Positions 1 through 8,018 of a stretch of 64,000 bases of DNA are shown here, one piece after another (the stretch's first letter is position 1; every line of letters starts with the position of its first letter). The notes under the pieces were generated by a model. It was not told where the DNA came from and searched no databases. It saw only the letters and a list, made by a program, of their open reading frames with translations. The DNA lies in contig NZ_CP066831.1 in the NCBI RefSeq assembly GCF_016598615.1, positions 9,424,001 through 9,488,000 on the forward strand. The letters run 5' to 3'. The translations under genes were made by a program, and so were the position numbers. This DNA is from Streptomyces liliifuscus (lineage in GTDB: Bacteria > Actinomycetota > Actinomycetes > Streptomycetales > Streptomycetaceae).

Positions 1-68
1 TCAAACGGGTGGGGGAGCACCTCTACTCGGCGCCCCGCTCCGCCGCTCACCCGCCCGCGGCCGGGTGA
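1..68 (+). CDS. Roadblock/LC7-type conservon protein, C-terminal fragment
   Basis: The frame from base 3 to the TGA at 66-68 is open to the window edge and encodes about 21 residues containing RVGEHLYSAP. The intact roadblock protein at 1737-2150 ends with a very similar RVGEHL segment, and a conservon B (roadblock) gene is expected just upstream of the DUF742 and GTPase genes that follow. Such proteins act with the GTPase in a cytoplasmic signalling complex at a sensor kinase. Only the tail is visible, so the assignment rests on this short match and gene order. Confidence 0.6.
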   Translation, partial: KRVGEHLYSAPRSAAHPPAAG

Positions 69-74
69 CCGACG

Positions 75-500
75 ATGCCGGCACACATGGCCGAGGACCG
101 GACAGGCCCTCCTGAACAGGCGGGCAGCCAGTGGTACGACAACGAGGCCGGGCCGCTCGTCCGCCCCTACGCGATGACGGGTGGTCGCACCAAGTCCGGC
201 CCGACCGGGGTGCGCTTCGACCTGATCGCGCTCGTCTCACTCGACACGGGGGCACCAGACGTCCGCGACGACACGGGACTCGGGCCGGAGCACAGAGTCC
301 TCGTCGAACTCTGCCGGACCGAGACCCAGTCGGTCGCCGAACTGGCCGCGGACGCCGACCTGCCCGTGGGCGTGGTGCGCGTGCTCCTCGGCGACCTTCT
401 GGAACTCGGCTGCGTCAAGGTCAGCCGCCCGGTGCCGCCCGCGCAACTTCCGGACGAGCGCATCCTGCGCGAGGTCATCGAAGGACTGAGAGCCCTGTAG
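75..500 (+). CDS. DUF742 family conservon protein (CvnC-like)
   Basis: A 141-residue protein. The segment LVRPYAMTGGRT at about residues 29-40 is the signature start of DUF742 proteins, followed by a helical region that resembles a winged helix (SVAELAADADLPVGVVRVLL, about 84-103). In Streptomyces conservons this protein is encoded between the roadblock protein and the small GTPase, as here, and belongs to a membrane-associated complex compared with eukaryotic G-protein signalling. Six bases separate it from the upstream stop. Residue 5 is a second possible Met start. Confidence 0.88.
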   Translation: MPAHMAEDRTGPPEQAGSQWYDNEAGPLVRPYAMTGGRTKSGPTGVRFDLIALVSLDTGAPDVRDDTGLGPEHRVLVELCRTETQSVAELAADADLPVGVVRVLLGDLLELGCVKVSRPVPPAQLPDERILREVIEGLRAL

Positions 501-572
501 ATGACGGATCACACCCCCTTCCACACACGTACTGATGCCGACCGCGGTCGGCACTCCCGAGAGAAGTGATCG

Positions 573-1175
573 ATGGTCTCCGAACACTCCGACGCCACGA
601 GCGGTGAGACGGCCCTGGCGTTGAAGATTCTCGTCGCCGGCGGATTCGGCGTGGGCAAGACCACCCTGGTGGGCGCGGTCAGTGAGATCAGGCCGCTGCG
701 CACCGAGGAACTGCTGAGCGAGGCGGGCCAGTCGGTGGACGACACCGACGGGGTGGACCAGAAGGTCACCACGACCGTCGCCATGGACTTCGGCCGCATC
801 ACCATCAGGTCGGGCCTGTCGCTCTACCTCTTCGGCACACCGGGCCAGGACCGATTCTGGTTCCTGTGGGACGAGCTGTCGCAAGGTGCCCTCGGGGCCG
901 TCGTCCTCGCCGACACCCGGCGACTGGAGGACTGCTTCCCCGCGGTGGACTACTTCGAGCACCGGCACATCCCCTTCGTGGTGGCCGTCAACTGCTTCAC
1001 GGGCTCGCGGACGTACGGCGCCCACGACGTGTCACGCGCCCTCGACCTCGACAAGGGAACGCCCGTGGTGCTCTGCGACGCCCGTGACCGCGACTCCGGG
1101 AAGGAGGTGCTGATACGCCTCGTCGAGTACGCCGGGCGGATGCACACCGCCCGGCTGCTCGACTCGGTCGGCTGA
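573..1175 (+). CDS. Conservon small GTPase (CvnD-like)
   Basis: A 200-residue GTP-binding protein. The P-loop is GGFGVGKTT at about residues 23-31, the switch II region has GTPGQ at about 89-93, and the VNCF segment stands where the base-recognition motif normally lies. Single-domain GTPases of this kind close Streptomyces conservon operons and act with the DUF742 and roadblock partners upstream. The start is preceded by GAGAAG about 8 bases away. It converges on the PPOX gene with a small hairpin between them. This is host chromosomal DNA outside the prophage. Confidence 0.9.
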   Translation: MVSEHSDATSGETALALKILVAGGFGVGKTTLVGAVSEIRPLRTEELLSEAGQSVDDTDGVDQKVTTTVAMDFGRITIRSGLSLYLFGTPGQDRFWFLWDELSQGALGAVVLADTRRLEDCFPAVDYFEHRHIPFVVAVNCFTGSRTYGAHDVSRALDLDKGTPVVLCDARDRDSGKEVLIRLVEYAGRMHTARLLDSVG

Positions 1176-1194
1176 TACGAGGAGCTTCGCTCAC

Positions 1195-1209
1195 CCGCCG
1201 CGAAGGCGG
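1195..1209. terminator. Small hairpin between convergent genes
   Basis: CCGCC at 1195-1199 pairs with GGCGG at 1205-1209 around a 5-base loop, between the convergent GTPase and PPOX genes. The stem is short and there is no T run, so a terminator role is only suggested by position. Confidence 0.35.
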
Positions 1210-1211
1210 TC

Positions 1212-1640
1212 TCAGTTCGCGACGCCGCCTTCCGCGAGGACCTTCTCGATCCTCACACGTACGAGGAGTTCGCCGGGCACGCCGTTGCGGGCGCCGAACT
1301 CCTCGGCCCGCTCCTCGCCCATGTAGCGGCCTCCGATCCGCCCCGCCCACAGCCGGAGTTCGTCGAGGTCCTCCGAGATCCGGGCGCGCCCCTGCAGGAC
1401 GACGTACGCGAAGGGCGGCCGGTCGTCGTCCACGCACACGGCGACCCGGCCGTCGCGCGCCAGATTCCGTCCCTTGACGGTGGTCTTCGCCGTGTTGAAG
1501 ACCAGGTCGTCCCCGTCGAGCAGAAACCAGATCGGTGCCACATGCGGGCTCCCATCGGCCCGGACGGTCGACAGCTTGCCTGTGCGGGTGCCGTTCGAGA
1601 CGAAGGCCCGCCATTCCTCATCGGTCATCTTGTGTGCCAT
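1212..1640 (-). CDS. PPOX-class F420/FMN-dependent oxidoreductase
   Basis: A 142-residue single-domain split-barrel flavin-type protein. The segment TVRADGSPHVAPIWFLLDGD (about 23-42) and the VKGRNLARDGRVAVCVDD strand region are typical of the pyridoxamine-5'-phosphate-oxidase-like superfamily, whose actinobacterial members often use coenzyme F420. The start at 1640 has an AGGAGG about 8 bases upstream on the minus strand. Substrate cannot be told from sequence. It runs opposite to the flanking conservon-type genes and is host DNA. Confidence 0.85.
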   Translation of the reverse strand: MAHKMTDEEWRAFVSNGTRTGKLSTVRADGSPHVAPIWFLLDGDDLVFNTAKTTVKGRNLARDGRVAVCVDDDRPPFAYVVLQGRARISEDLDELRLWAGRIGGRYMGEERAEEFGARNGVPGELLVRVRIEKVLAEGGVAN

Positions 1641-1736
1641 GCCCCTATCCTCCTTGCCCGGACGGCGGTGGTGGGGAAGGCTGGTTGATCGGATCCTCCG
1701 GCCAGGGGGAGCCACATATCCACGGGGAGACGGATC

Positions 1737-2150
1737 ATGGCTGAGAACCAGGGACTTGGCTGGCTGCTGGACGACCTGACCCAGCGTGTGGAGCACGTAC
1801 GACACGCGCTGGTGCTGTCGAACGACGGCCTGGTGACCGGGGCGAGCACGGGGCTCAGGCGAGAGGACGCCGAGCATCTCGCCGCCGTCTCCTCGGGCCT
1901 GCACAGCCTCGCCAAGGGGTCGGGCCGGCACTTCGGCGCGGGCCGGGTACGCCAGACGATGATCGAGTTCGACGACGCGGTGCTCTTCGTCACGGCGGCC
2001 GGAACCGGCAGCTGTCTGTGCGTGCTCAGCGCGGCGGAGGCCGACATCGGCCAGGTCGCGTACGAGATGACGCTGCTCGTCAACCGCGTCGGCGAACACC
2101 TCCACGTCGATGCCCGCCAGCCGGAACACTCACCCTCGATCGATCTCTGA
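1737..2150 (+). CDS. Roadblock/LC7 domain protein (CvnB-like)
   Basis: A 137-residue protein starting LGWLLDDLTQRV, with the HALVLSNDGL strand, a central region around RQTMIEFDDAVLFVTAAG and a closing helix ending RVGEHL. This is the usual layout of bacterial roadblock/LC7 proteins that regulate small GTPases. It stands alone here, next to a complete B-C-D set at the left edge whose B protein ends very similarly. It may act as an extra partner in that system; this is inference. Confidence 0.88.
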   Translation: MAENQGLGWLLDDLTQRVEHVRHALVLSNDGLVTGASTGLRREDAEHLAAVSSGLHSLAKGSGRHFGAGRVRQTMIEFDDAVLFVTAAGTGSCLCVLSAAEADIGQVAYEMTLLVNRVGEHLHVDARQPEHSPSIDL

Positions 2151-2273
2151 CCTGCACAAACGCTTGGCCGTCGGAGTTATCCACAGGCTCGGCGGACATC
2201 GCGGCGAACCGGCTACGGTTTTTCTCGAAGCAAGCGCACGCCAGTGCGCACCGCTGCTACGGGGGAGAACCAC

Positions 2274-2844
2274 CATGTCCGGCAACACCATCACGCAGTC
2301 CGTCACGCCCGGCGCGAACACCGCTGCCGATCTTGTGAACGCCACCGTCGTCGGGGCGAATCCGGCCGCCGCCACAGCGGCCCGGCAGACACTCGCACAG
2401 ACCCGGCCGACGCTCGCACAGAGCCGCGCGTCACGAGAGCTGGGGCTCAAACGAGGCGAGTTCGACCTCGCCGTACGACTTGGTTGCATCCGAACCGTCC
2501 CGGACGAAGGCGGCGGAGGGCGCCGCGTGGCCCGCGCGGAGATCGACCGGGTGATGTCCGAGGACGGGTTCCCGGACGGATTGAAGAAACGCGTCAAGGC
2601 GGTCGGTACGTCGGAGGGCGCGGCCCTCATGGATGTGACGGCAGCCCGGTTCACGAGGTTCGCACGCCTGGGATTCGTCGTGCCTGTCAAGTTCTATTTG
2701 AACCGCTACAGGGCCGTCGTCTGGCTGTATCTGGCAGAGGAGCTGCGGCAGTTCGCCGAGACCTCACGCAGCATCTTCGTGCAGGTCAGATGCCGAATCG
2801 GGGAGCCGCGCGTCGCTGTCGGAGGGTGTCTCGCTGGGGAGTGA
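2274..2844 (+). pseudogene. DUF6397-type gene truncated by prophage integration
   Basis: The frame starts at ATG 2274 after GGGGGAGAACC. It carries a helix-turn-helix-like N-terminal half (SRELGLKRGEFDLAVRLGCI), then the conserved-looking segments RFTRFARLGFVVP and RYRAVVWLYLAEELRQFAE (to about 2760). Family members, as I recall them, continue for over 100 residues with a GRxPxxLR-type segment, which is missing. The last 27 codons run antisense into the integrase 3' end and look unrelated. The simplest reading is that a prophage attached inside the gene and displaced its true 3' end to beyond the window. Confidence 0.7.
2740..2790. other. Probable attL junction of the prophage
   Basis: The family-like reading of the DUF6397-type gene ends at about 2760 and the integrase stop codon lies at 2764-2766. 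An attachment core just behind the integrase gene, inside a host gene, is the usual arrangement for tyrosine integrases. The exact core cannot be drawn because attR is outside the window. Confidence 0.55.
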
Positions 2845-4173
2845 AACCGCCTCCCCCGCATCGTGATCGTGCTCGGGGGGAGCGCTGGGGGAGTGAGACG
2901 AGGAAGCGGAGTCACTGGCGAACCAGGCGTCCATCGCCTGCCGGCCCCGGCCGTCCGCTTCGGGCAGGAAGTGCCCGTACACCTTCAGCGTGATCGAGGC
3001 GTCCGCGTGGCCCAGCCACTTCGAGACTGCCACGGGATTCTCCCGCGCGTCCAGCTGTACGCTCGCGAACGTGTGCCGCAGACAGTGGAAGCCGAGATCG
3101 TGCGCGGCTACGTAGACGAGGCGGTTCCCGCGGCCAGTCTTCCGCTTCACCTTCTCCGGCTCGGGGATGATCCCCACCGCGGCGAGCGCCCGCTTCCAGT
3201 AGTGCTCGTTCCACATGTTCGCGCGCACCGCGGAGCCGTTGCGGTTGGTCACCAGCAGCCGGTGCGTCTGCGGCGCGCGCTCCTTCGCCTCGACCTTGGT
3301 CTTCGGTGGCCGCGGATCCTTCCACGGCAGCGTTACGGGCTTCGCCGGATAGGCGGCCAGATGCTCTCTGATGTGCGCCGCAAGATGGTCGGGCATCGGC
3401 ACGATGCGGGTCTTGTTCCCCTTGGGTAGCGAGAACACCATCTTGCTCCCGACGCTGCGGACCTGCCGCTGCACCCGGATGACGCCGGCTTCCAGGTCGA
3501 CGTCATCCTCGGCGAGGCCGAGGACCTCCCCTTGGCGTAGGCCGGCGCCGGAGCCGATGTCCACGAGGATCTGATAGTGGGGCGGCAACTCCGCCTGTAC
3601 GGCGGCGACTCGCTCGCGCGTCCAGGCGCGCGCCTTGTTCGGCGGCTTGGTGGGCGCCTTGATGGTCTGAGCCCGACAGGGGTTCTTGCGGATGCGCTCG
3701 TCATCGACAGCGCAGTCGAGGATGTTGGTGAGGTAACCCCAGACGACCACGGCCGTGCCGGGGGATATGACGCCTTCGAGATCCTTGAGCCACTTCCGCA
3801 GGGTCTCGACCTTGATCTGCCGCAGCGTCAGACTGCCGAGATAGGGGAGGATCTGGTTGCGGAGGCGGCGACTGACGGTTTCGAGCGTCGCCGGGTCTCC
3901 GGTCCGGGCCGGCCACCAGTGCTTCTCGGCGTACTCGCGCAGGAGCATGTTGCCGTCGCGCGGGTCGACGTATTCGCCCTTGAGGCTCTCCGCCTGGGCG
4001 GTGGCGAGCCAGTCGTCCGCAGCGCCCTTCTGCTTGTCGGGGAACGATCGCGCGCGCACGCCCGGGATTCCCGCGACTTTGTAGCGCTTGCCCTGGCCGT
4101 AGCGGTCGGTACGGATGGTTCGCTTGCCGCTGGCGTCCTTCTTGAACCAGCGGTCTTCGATGTAGCCCGCCAT
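2764..4173 (-). CDS. int: Tyrosine-type site-specific integrase
   Basis: A 469-residue recombinase. An N-terminal SAM-like core-binding region (about 80-180, including TLRQIKVETLRKWLKDLEG) precedes the catalytic domain. The catalytic set is visible: Arg213 (GLRQGEVLGL), His363 and Arg366 (HCLRHTFAS), His389 (WLGHADAS) and the nucleophile Tyr399 (VYGHF). The enzyme would integrate and, with an excisionase, excise the element. Its gene abuts the proposed attL and is the only integrase in the window. An ATG at 4173 follows a GGGGG stretch, 15 bases after the stop of the upstream gene. Confidence 0.95.
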   Translation of the reverse strand: MAGYIEDRWFKKDASGKRTIRTDRYGQGKRYKVAGIPGVRARSFPDKQKGAADDWLATAQAESLKGEYVDPRDGNMLLREYAEKHWWPARTGDPATLETVSRRLRNQILPYLGSLTLRQIKVETLRKWLKDLEGVISPGTAVVVWGYLTNILDCAVDDERIRKNPCRAQTIKAPTKPPNKARAWTRERVAAVQAELPPHYQILVDIGSGAGLRQGEVLGLAEDDVDLEAGVIRVQRQVRSVGSKMVFSLPKGNKTRIVPMPDHLAAHIREHLAAYPAKPVTLPWKDPRPPKTKVEAKERAPQTHRLLVTNRNGSAVRANMWNEHYWKRALAAVGIIPEPEKVKRKTGRGNRLVYVAAHDLGFHCLRHTFASVQLDARENPVAVSKWLGHADASITLKVYGHFLPEADGRGRQAMDAWFASDSASSSHSPSAPPEHDHDAGEAVSLPSETPSDSDARLPDSASDLHEDAA

Positions 4174-4188
4174 GGCGCCCCCGCTCGC

Positions 4189-4638
4189 TTACACCCTGTT
4201 CATGGGTTCCGGCGAGTTGTCGATGATCTCCCCGCCGTACAACTGGAACCAGTGTCCACCGTCCAGATGCTCCTTCGTTGCGGGGTTCATTGAAGCCGCA
4301 AACGAGATCACATCGAGGCCCGGACAGATGTGGACGCGGAGCAGGCCCTTGCCCTCGGCGACGCCGACGCCCATCTGGGAGGGGATGACGGGGCTCAGCA
4401 TGTATTCGATGCGGAGCGGCCGGCCGGGCGTGTTGGCGGACACGATCTCGTCGTCCCACAGCTGGAACCAGCGGGCCGTCTTCATGAGTTGGTCGATCTC
4501 GACGTTGAGCTGCGACACCACCTTGTGGAGGGGCTCGCGCCTGTCGAGGCGGACTCGTATCCGGCCCCGGTCTTCGTCGATCCGCGCCAGTCTCCCCGGC
4601 GGCAGGTCATCGACTGCCCTGTACGCGACGTCCAACAT
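4189..4638 (-). CDS. Hypothetical protein in the integrase operon
   Basis: A 149-residue acidic protein of unknown function, starting MLDVAYRAVDD after a clear GGGGAGG site 6 bases upstream. It contains a VVSQLNVEIDQLMKTARWFQLWDDEI segment (split here over two helices and a strand) and repeats a WFQL motif near both ends, FQLWDDEIV at about 86 and FQLYGGEII at about 138. This suggests an internal duplication. It is encoded 15 bases before int and just after two GTCTAC sites, so it may be repressed together with int. Confidence 0.7.
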   Translation of the reverse strand: MLDVAYRAVDDLPPGRLARIDEDRGRIRVRLDRREPLHKVVSQLNVEIDQLMKTARWFQLWDDEIVSANTPGRPLRIEYMLSPVIPSQMGVGVAEGKGLLRVHICPGLDVISFAASMNPATKEHLDGGHWFQLYGGEIIDNSPEPMNRV

Positions 4639-4708
4639 GCAACCTCCCCGTGACGCAACGGTGCAGCCCTGGCCAGATCGGCCGGAAGTGCACGGTTGGT
4701 GAAGGTTA

Positions 4709-4751
4709 CGTCTACAGGGAGTGCCCGACAATCCGTTGAAGAAATGTCTAC
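4709..4751. promoter_or_regulatory. Two GTCTAC operator-like sites upstream of the int operon
   Basis: GTCTAC occurs at 4710-4715 (CGTCTACA) and 4746-4751 (TGTCTAC), 72 and 108 bases before the start of the gene at 4638. Four more copies lie in the divergent control region at 5334-5439. They are likely binding sites of the repressor encoded between the two groups. Confidence 0.6.
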
Positions 4752-4796
4752 TTACGGACAATGCCGGTCGCGCACGAATCGGGCGCCACGAGTGTG

Positions 4797-5231
4797 CTAC
4801 TCGTCAGACTCGCGTTGCGCCTTTTCCGCAGCCTCGATCATCATCCGCCAGCGCCGCTTCTCGGACTCCGGCTGACCCGACAGGTGAGCGACGATGATGC
4901 GCATCTCATCGCCATACCCGGCGAGTTCGGTCGCCTCGTACTGGAGCCACTGCTTGGCGGTGGCTTCCTGGATGCGCCGGTAGGGCTTGCCGAGGGCCGC
5001 GGCGATGGCCCGCATCTGAACGGGGCTGGGTGCACTGGCCGGCGGGTTCTTGATGAGCTTCTGGAAGTACTGCCAGGAGATGCGCTCTCCGGACTCTGGA
5101 TCGATGGCGACCTTGCCGAGGTCGCGGAGACTCTTGCCGGTGTCGATGGCGTCCTGGATGAGCTGGGAGAGGGGACCGGTGGGGGTGGGCGCGGTCGTGC
5201 TGGAGTCGGGCGCGGGCGCCGCAGCCGTCAT
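4797..5231 (-). CDS. Putative phage repressor with helix-turn-helix
   Basis: A protein of 144 residues with a Pro/Thr-rich N terminus and a helix-turn-helix region at about 30-90: LSQLIQDAIDTGKSLRDLGK, then ERISWQYFQKLIKN and MRAIAAALGKPYRRIQEA. The C-terminal part is helical and charged. Its place between integrase and a divergent Cro-like gene is the usual seat of the lysogeny repressor. I chose ATG 5231, which has GAGAGGA upstream; GTG 5255 is an alternative adding eight residues. Binding to the nearby GTCTAC sites is inferred, not shown. Confidence 0.7.
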   Translation of the reverse strand: MTAAAPAPDSSTTAPTPTGPLSQLIQDAIDTGKSLRDLGKVAIDPESGERISWQYFQKLIKNPPASAPSPVQMRAIAAALGKPYRRIQEATAKQWLQYEATELAGYGDEMRIIVAHLSGQPESEKRRWRMMIEAAEKAQRESDE

Positions 5232-5333
5232 GTCCTGATCGTCCTCTCGGGTCACTCTTCCACCGTTTGTATCTAGGGAGTGTGGTGTGCGCTGGGAAAA
5301 CTAGCAGGTCAGTCCCTACAACCATCCTCGTCC

Positions 5334-5439
5334 GTAGACGAAGTGTCTACAGATCAATGCTATATGGCCGGAACCGGAGGAGGGGCACGCAACCTGAGTG
5401 ACCCAATCTGTAGACAGCCTGACGCGATTAGTGGTCTAC
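5334..5439. promoter_or_regulatory. Divergent lysogeny control region with four GTCTAC/GTAGAC sites
   Basis: GTAGAC lies at 5334-5339 and, within TGTAGACA, at 5409-5416. GTCTAC lies within TGTCTACA at 5344-5351 and at 5434-5439. The stretch 5256-5479 separates the minus-strand repressor from the plus-strand Cro-like gene and is AT-richer than its surroundings. Six copies of one hexamer within 730 bases is far above chance (about one per 2 kb counting both strands) and suggests an operator array. Confidence 0.65.
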
Positions 5440-5479
5440 TGAGGTCAAGCCGAGGCCACTCCGCACCACTGGAGATCCA

Positions 5480-5764
5480 TTGAGTCGACCGCGCTACACG
5501 CTCAAATCCGCCGAGCAGTTCAGATGGCTCATGGAAAACCCGTGGACCAACATTCCGTTCACGGTGCGGACCCTGGCGAAAACCGTAGGCGTCAGCCCCG
5601 GCCTGATCCAGAAGCTCGCCGACGGAACCCAGGACAACGCAGACGTACTCGTCGCCCACGCACTCGTGAGGGCGTTCGGGTGCAGCCTCCACAACCTTTT
5701 CGCGCCCCCAGTGACGCCAAATTGCGTCACCGCGACTACGAAACACCACCTCACAGAGGAGTAA
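5480..5764 (+). CDS. Cro-like helix-turn-helix regulator
   Basis: A 94-residue protein beginning with TTG at 5480. A helix-turn-helix is visible at about 27-60: TVRTLAKTVGVSPGLIQKL followed by VAHALVRAFGCSLHNLF, the pattern of XRE/Cro-type DNA-binding domains. It is divergent from the repressor and first in the early operon, the position of lambda cro. It stops two bases before the next gene, which suggests translational coupling. Confidence 0.75.
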   Translation: MSRPRYTLKSAEQFRWLMENPWTNIPFTVRTLAKTVGVSPGLIQKLADGTQDNADVLVAHALVRAFGCSLHNLFAPPVTPNCVTATTKHHLTEE

Positions 5765-5766
5765 CC

Positions 5767-6054
5767 GTGCCCCGGAAGGCCCCCCACTTCAAGCAGTCGG
5801 CCCCGCCCGGCTTCGTCTACATCAACGAGGCGTCCCGCCTGTCAGGCCGCTCGATCGAGACGCTCTACAAGGACCGGTCGATACAGCGCCGAACCGGCCA
5901 GTGCCCCGGCCCTCCCTCTGAGACCCGGAACCGCAAGGCCGTCTGGCTGATCGCCGAAATCCAGGCCTGGCACGACGCGCAAGGCGGTCTTGGCCCCGAC
6001 CCGGAGCAGCTCCACAACAGCCGCCCGGCCGAGCCGGCCCGCGCCGCCGCCTAA
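5767..6054 (+). CDS. AlpA/excisionase-like winged-helix protein
   Basis: A 95-residue protein from GTG 5767, with GAGGAG overlapping the upstream stop. FVYINEASRLSGRSIETLYK (about 17-36) fits the MerR-like helix-turn-helix of AlpA and Xis proteins, which bend att DNA during excision or activate int. The Pro/Ala-rich tail looks disordered. It could supply directionality to the integrase at the left end; two other proteins in the window are also candidates. Confidence 0.65.
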   Translation: MPRKAPHFKQSAPPGFVYINEASRLSGRSIETLYKDRSIQRRTGQCPGPPSETRNRKAVWLIAEIQAWHDAQGGLGPDPEQLHNSRPAEPARAAA

Positions 6055-6158
6055 CCACCAGTCGGCCCCCACCGCCGGAGTCCAGTCCGGCAGCCGGGGC
6101 CTCGCGGCAGAAGCCGCGCGATCCACACCTCACCCTCTCGAAACGAAAGGTGCTTCAC

Positions 6159-6710
6159 GTGCCTCAATCATCCCAGACGCCGACTGAGCGCAAGACCGTC
6201 GAGGAGCTCGCGATCGAGCTGCTGACGACCGGTAAGTCCATGACGCACGGCGAGCAGGACGCCCGCCGTCTGCTGGATGAGCTGCGCAAGGTGTGGCTCA
6301 AGGACGCTTCTGCTGCAGTCCTTGAGAGCTCCTACGGCGAGCCGCTGCGGGACGCCCACACGGCAAAGATGCAGGTCTACGGGCTCCTCAACCGCCTGGC
6401 TGGCGAGAGCGGGGAGGTTCGGCCACCGTCGCGGTTCCACGCGACTCCTGCCGAGGTCGACGAGTTCGTGCGCCGCCACATCGCGAAGGACGTGCACCTC
6501 AACTACCAGCGGGCGATCGGCAACCGTGCGGTCGAGGAAGCCGCGAAGGACATGCGTATGACGGCGGCCAAGTTGGACGTCGCGCTCGGAGCACAGACCG
6601 AGACCGCATCGACAGTCCGGAACGCAGCCGCCGGGATCGACCCGCTGAAGGGCGGCGGCCCGTACCCGTCCAACCTGATCCGCTTCGGTGAGACGGGCGG
6701 CACCCGATGA
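6159..6710 (+). CDS. Hypothetical early phage protein
   Basis: A 183-residue, mostly helical protein of unknown function. GTG 6159 has GAAAGG 9 bases upstream; GTG 6150 is also in frame. Residues about 105-150 (VDEFVRRHIAKDVHLNYQRA and on) are charged and helical, and the segment AAKDMRMTAAKLDVAL may form a helix-turn-helix. It heads the long early operon and overlaps the next gene by ATGA. Confidence 0.7.
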   Translation: MPQSSQTPTERKTVEELAIELLTTGKSMTHGEQDARRLLDELRKVWLKDASAAVLESSYGEPLRDAHTAKMQVYGLLNRLAGESGEVRPPSRFHATPAEVDEFVRRHIAKDVHLNYQRAIGNRAVEEAAKDMRMTAAKLDVALGAQTETASTVRNAAAGIDPLKGGGPYPSNLIRFGETGGTR

Positions 6711-7438
6711 CCGACTACTCCGCTTCCGCTGCCCGTTTCGCCGCTGACACGCGCGGCCACGAGTTGACGGTCCTCAAGGACAACGCCGAACTGGCCGACC
6801 TCCTGAAGCTCCACGACTGGGACGAGCTGCTCTTCGGCGGCTTCTACTGCACACACTGCACGCCGGATGACGAGGACAGCTTTGCTGATCCGATCCCCTG
6901 GCCGTGCCTGCCGCTGCGTGAGGCTGGCATCACCGACGACGATGCCCGTGCGCTGATTGAGGCGCACCGGGAGAAGGTTGCGGCCGAGTACCGGGCCAAG
7001 AAGGCGGACGAGCAGGCCGAGCTTCAGCGCCGGGTCGACGCCTTCAACTCCCGCTACAAGGTCGGCACTCCGGTGTTCGCCTACCCGGGATGCCGCCCGG
7101 AGGATCACCCCGGCGACAAGCGGCTCATCACCCGCACCCGCAGCAAGGCCGAGGTCCTCGGCGGCCACACCGACGTCGTCTGGGTCGACGGACACGGCGC
7201 CTGCATCGCGCTCAGCCACGTGGACGTCATCAGCGCCACGGACACGAGCCCGGAGGCCAGCGCCGCCCGGAACGTGCCGCGGAACCCGAACGAACTGTGC
7301 CGGGACTTCCAGTCGAAGCCTGAGCCCGCCGAGTTCTGGTGCGCCAACTGCCGCTGGAACAAGGCGATGCACGACAACGAGGCGGCCCGCACCGCGATCC
7401 GAAACGCGCTCGACTGCCTGCCCGCCGGAGGTGCCTGA
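6707..7438 (+). CDS. Hypothetical protein with two Cys-x2-Cys motifs
   Basis: A 243-residue protein. A YCTHC motif near residue 47 and a WCANCRW motif near residue 212 could bind zinc. Between them lies a coiled-coil-like stretch (IEAHREKVAAEYRAKKADEQ) and a GTPVFAYPG segment that looks like a small beta barrel. No family recognised. Its start and stop both overlap neighbours by one to four bases, so it is co-translated with the operon. Confidence 0.7.
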   Translation: MTDYSASAARFAADTRGHELTVLKDNAELADLLKLHDWDELLFGGFYCTHCTPDDEDSFADPIPWPCLPLREAGITDDDARALIEAHREKVAAEYRAKKADEQAELQRRVDAFNSRYKVGTPVFAYPGCRPEDHPGDKRLITRTRSKAEVLGGHTDVVWVDGHGACIALSHVDVISATDTSPEASAARNVPRNPNELCRDFQSKPEPAEFWCANCRWNKAMHDNEAARTAIRNALDCLPAGGA

Positions 7439-7842
7439 TGCCCGCCTACAGCCAGAAGACCGCGGACGCGATCGCCAAGTCGGGCATCCCGATGTCGGCG
7501 GACGTCGTGACGGACGCGGCCATCCGTGAGCAGATCAAGCAGGCCCTGTCGGGTGCTGGCGCGTTCTGCGGCGAGTGCGGCTTCGAGCCGGGCGACCGCG
7601 GCTGCCCCGACTGTGAGCGCTGCTACGAGAGCAACGCCGATGCGCTGATGCCGATCCTTCGACCGGCCGACGAGGAGCCCGAGCCGCAGCTGATGGCGCG
7701 TGGCCTGACGGCGAAGGAGGCCATGCTCCGGCTCCTCGCCGACACTACCTCCGACCCGAGCAAGGTCGACGGCTACCGCGAGGCCGCCGACAGGGAGCGG
7801 CAGGCGACCATCGCCCGAGCCCAGGCCGGTGACGCCTCGTGA
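7438..7842 (+). CDS. Cys-rich hypothetical protein
   Basis: A 134-residue protein with a compact cluster FCGECGFEPGDRGCPDCERC (about 42-61), holding three Cys-x2-Cys pairs as in rubredoxin-like or zinc-ribbon knuckles. The rest is charged and helical. ATG 7438 shares a base with the previous stop and the gene ends in a GTGA overlap. Confidence 0.65.
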   Translation: MPAYSQKTADAIAKSGIPMSADVVTDAAIREQIKQALSGAGAFCGECGFEPGDRGCPDCERCYESNADALMPILRPADEEPEPQLMARGLTAKEAMLRLLADTTSDPSKVDGYREAADRERQATIARAQAGDAS

Positions 7843-8018
7843 AGCCGTTCCAGTCCCCGCCGCCGCCCATCACCCGCGCCGACGTGCCGCTGGCGACGGT
7901 GCAGCAGCAGATCGCCGATCTGGTTGCCCGGCAGAACGAGCAGCGGGCCGAGGAGTCCGCCGCACGCCTGCGGTCCTTCTTCGACGGCACCAACACCACC
8001 ACCAAGGAGGCGTCGTGA
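7839..8018 (+). CDS. Small hypothetical protein (59 aa)
   Basis: Starts at GTG 7839 in a GTGA overlap and ends in another with the following gene. The peptide has a Pro-rich start (PFQSPPPPIT) and a charged helix (VQQQIADLVARQNEQRAEES). The overlap chain and high GC at codon third positions support it as coding. Function unknown. Confidence 0.6.
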   Translation: MKPFQSPPPPITRADVPLATVQQQIADLVARQNEQRAEESAARLRSFFDGTNTTTKEAS

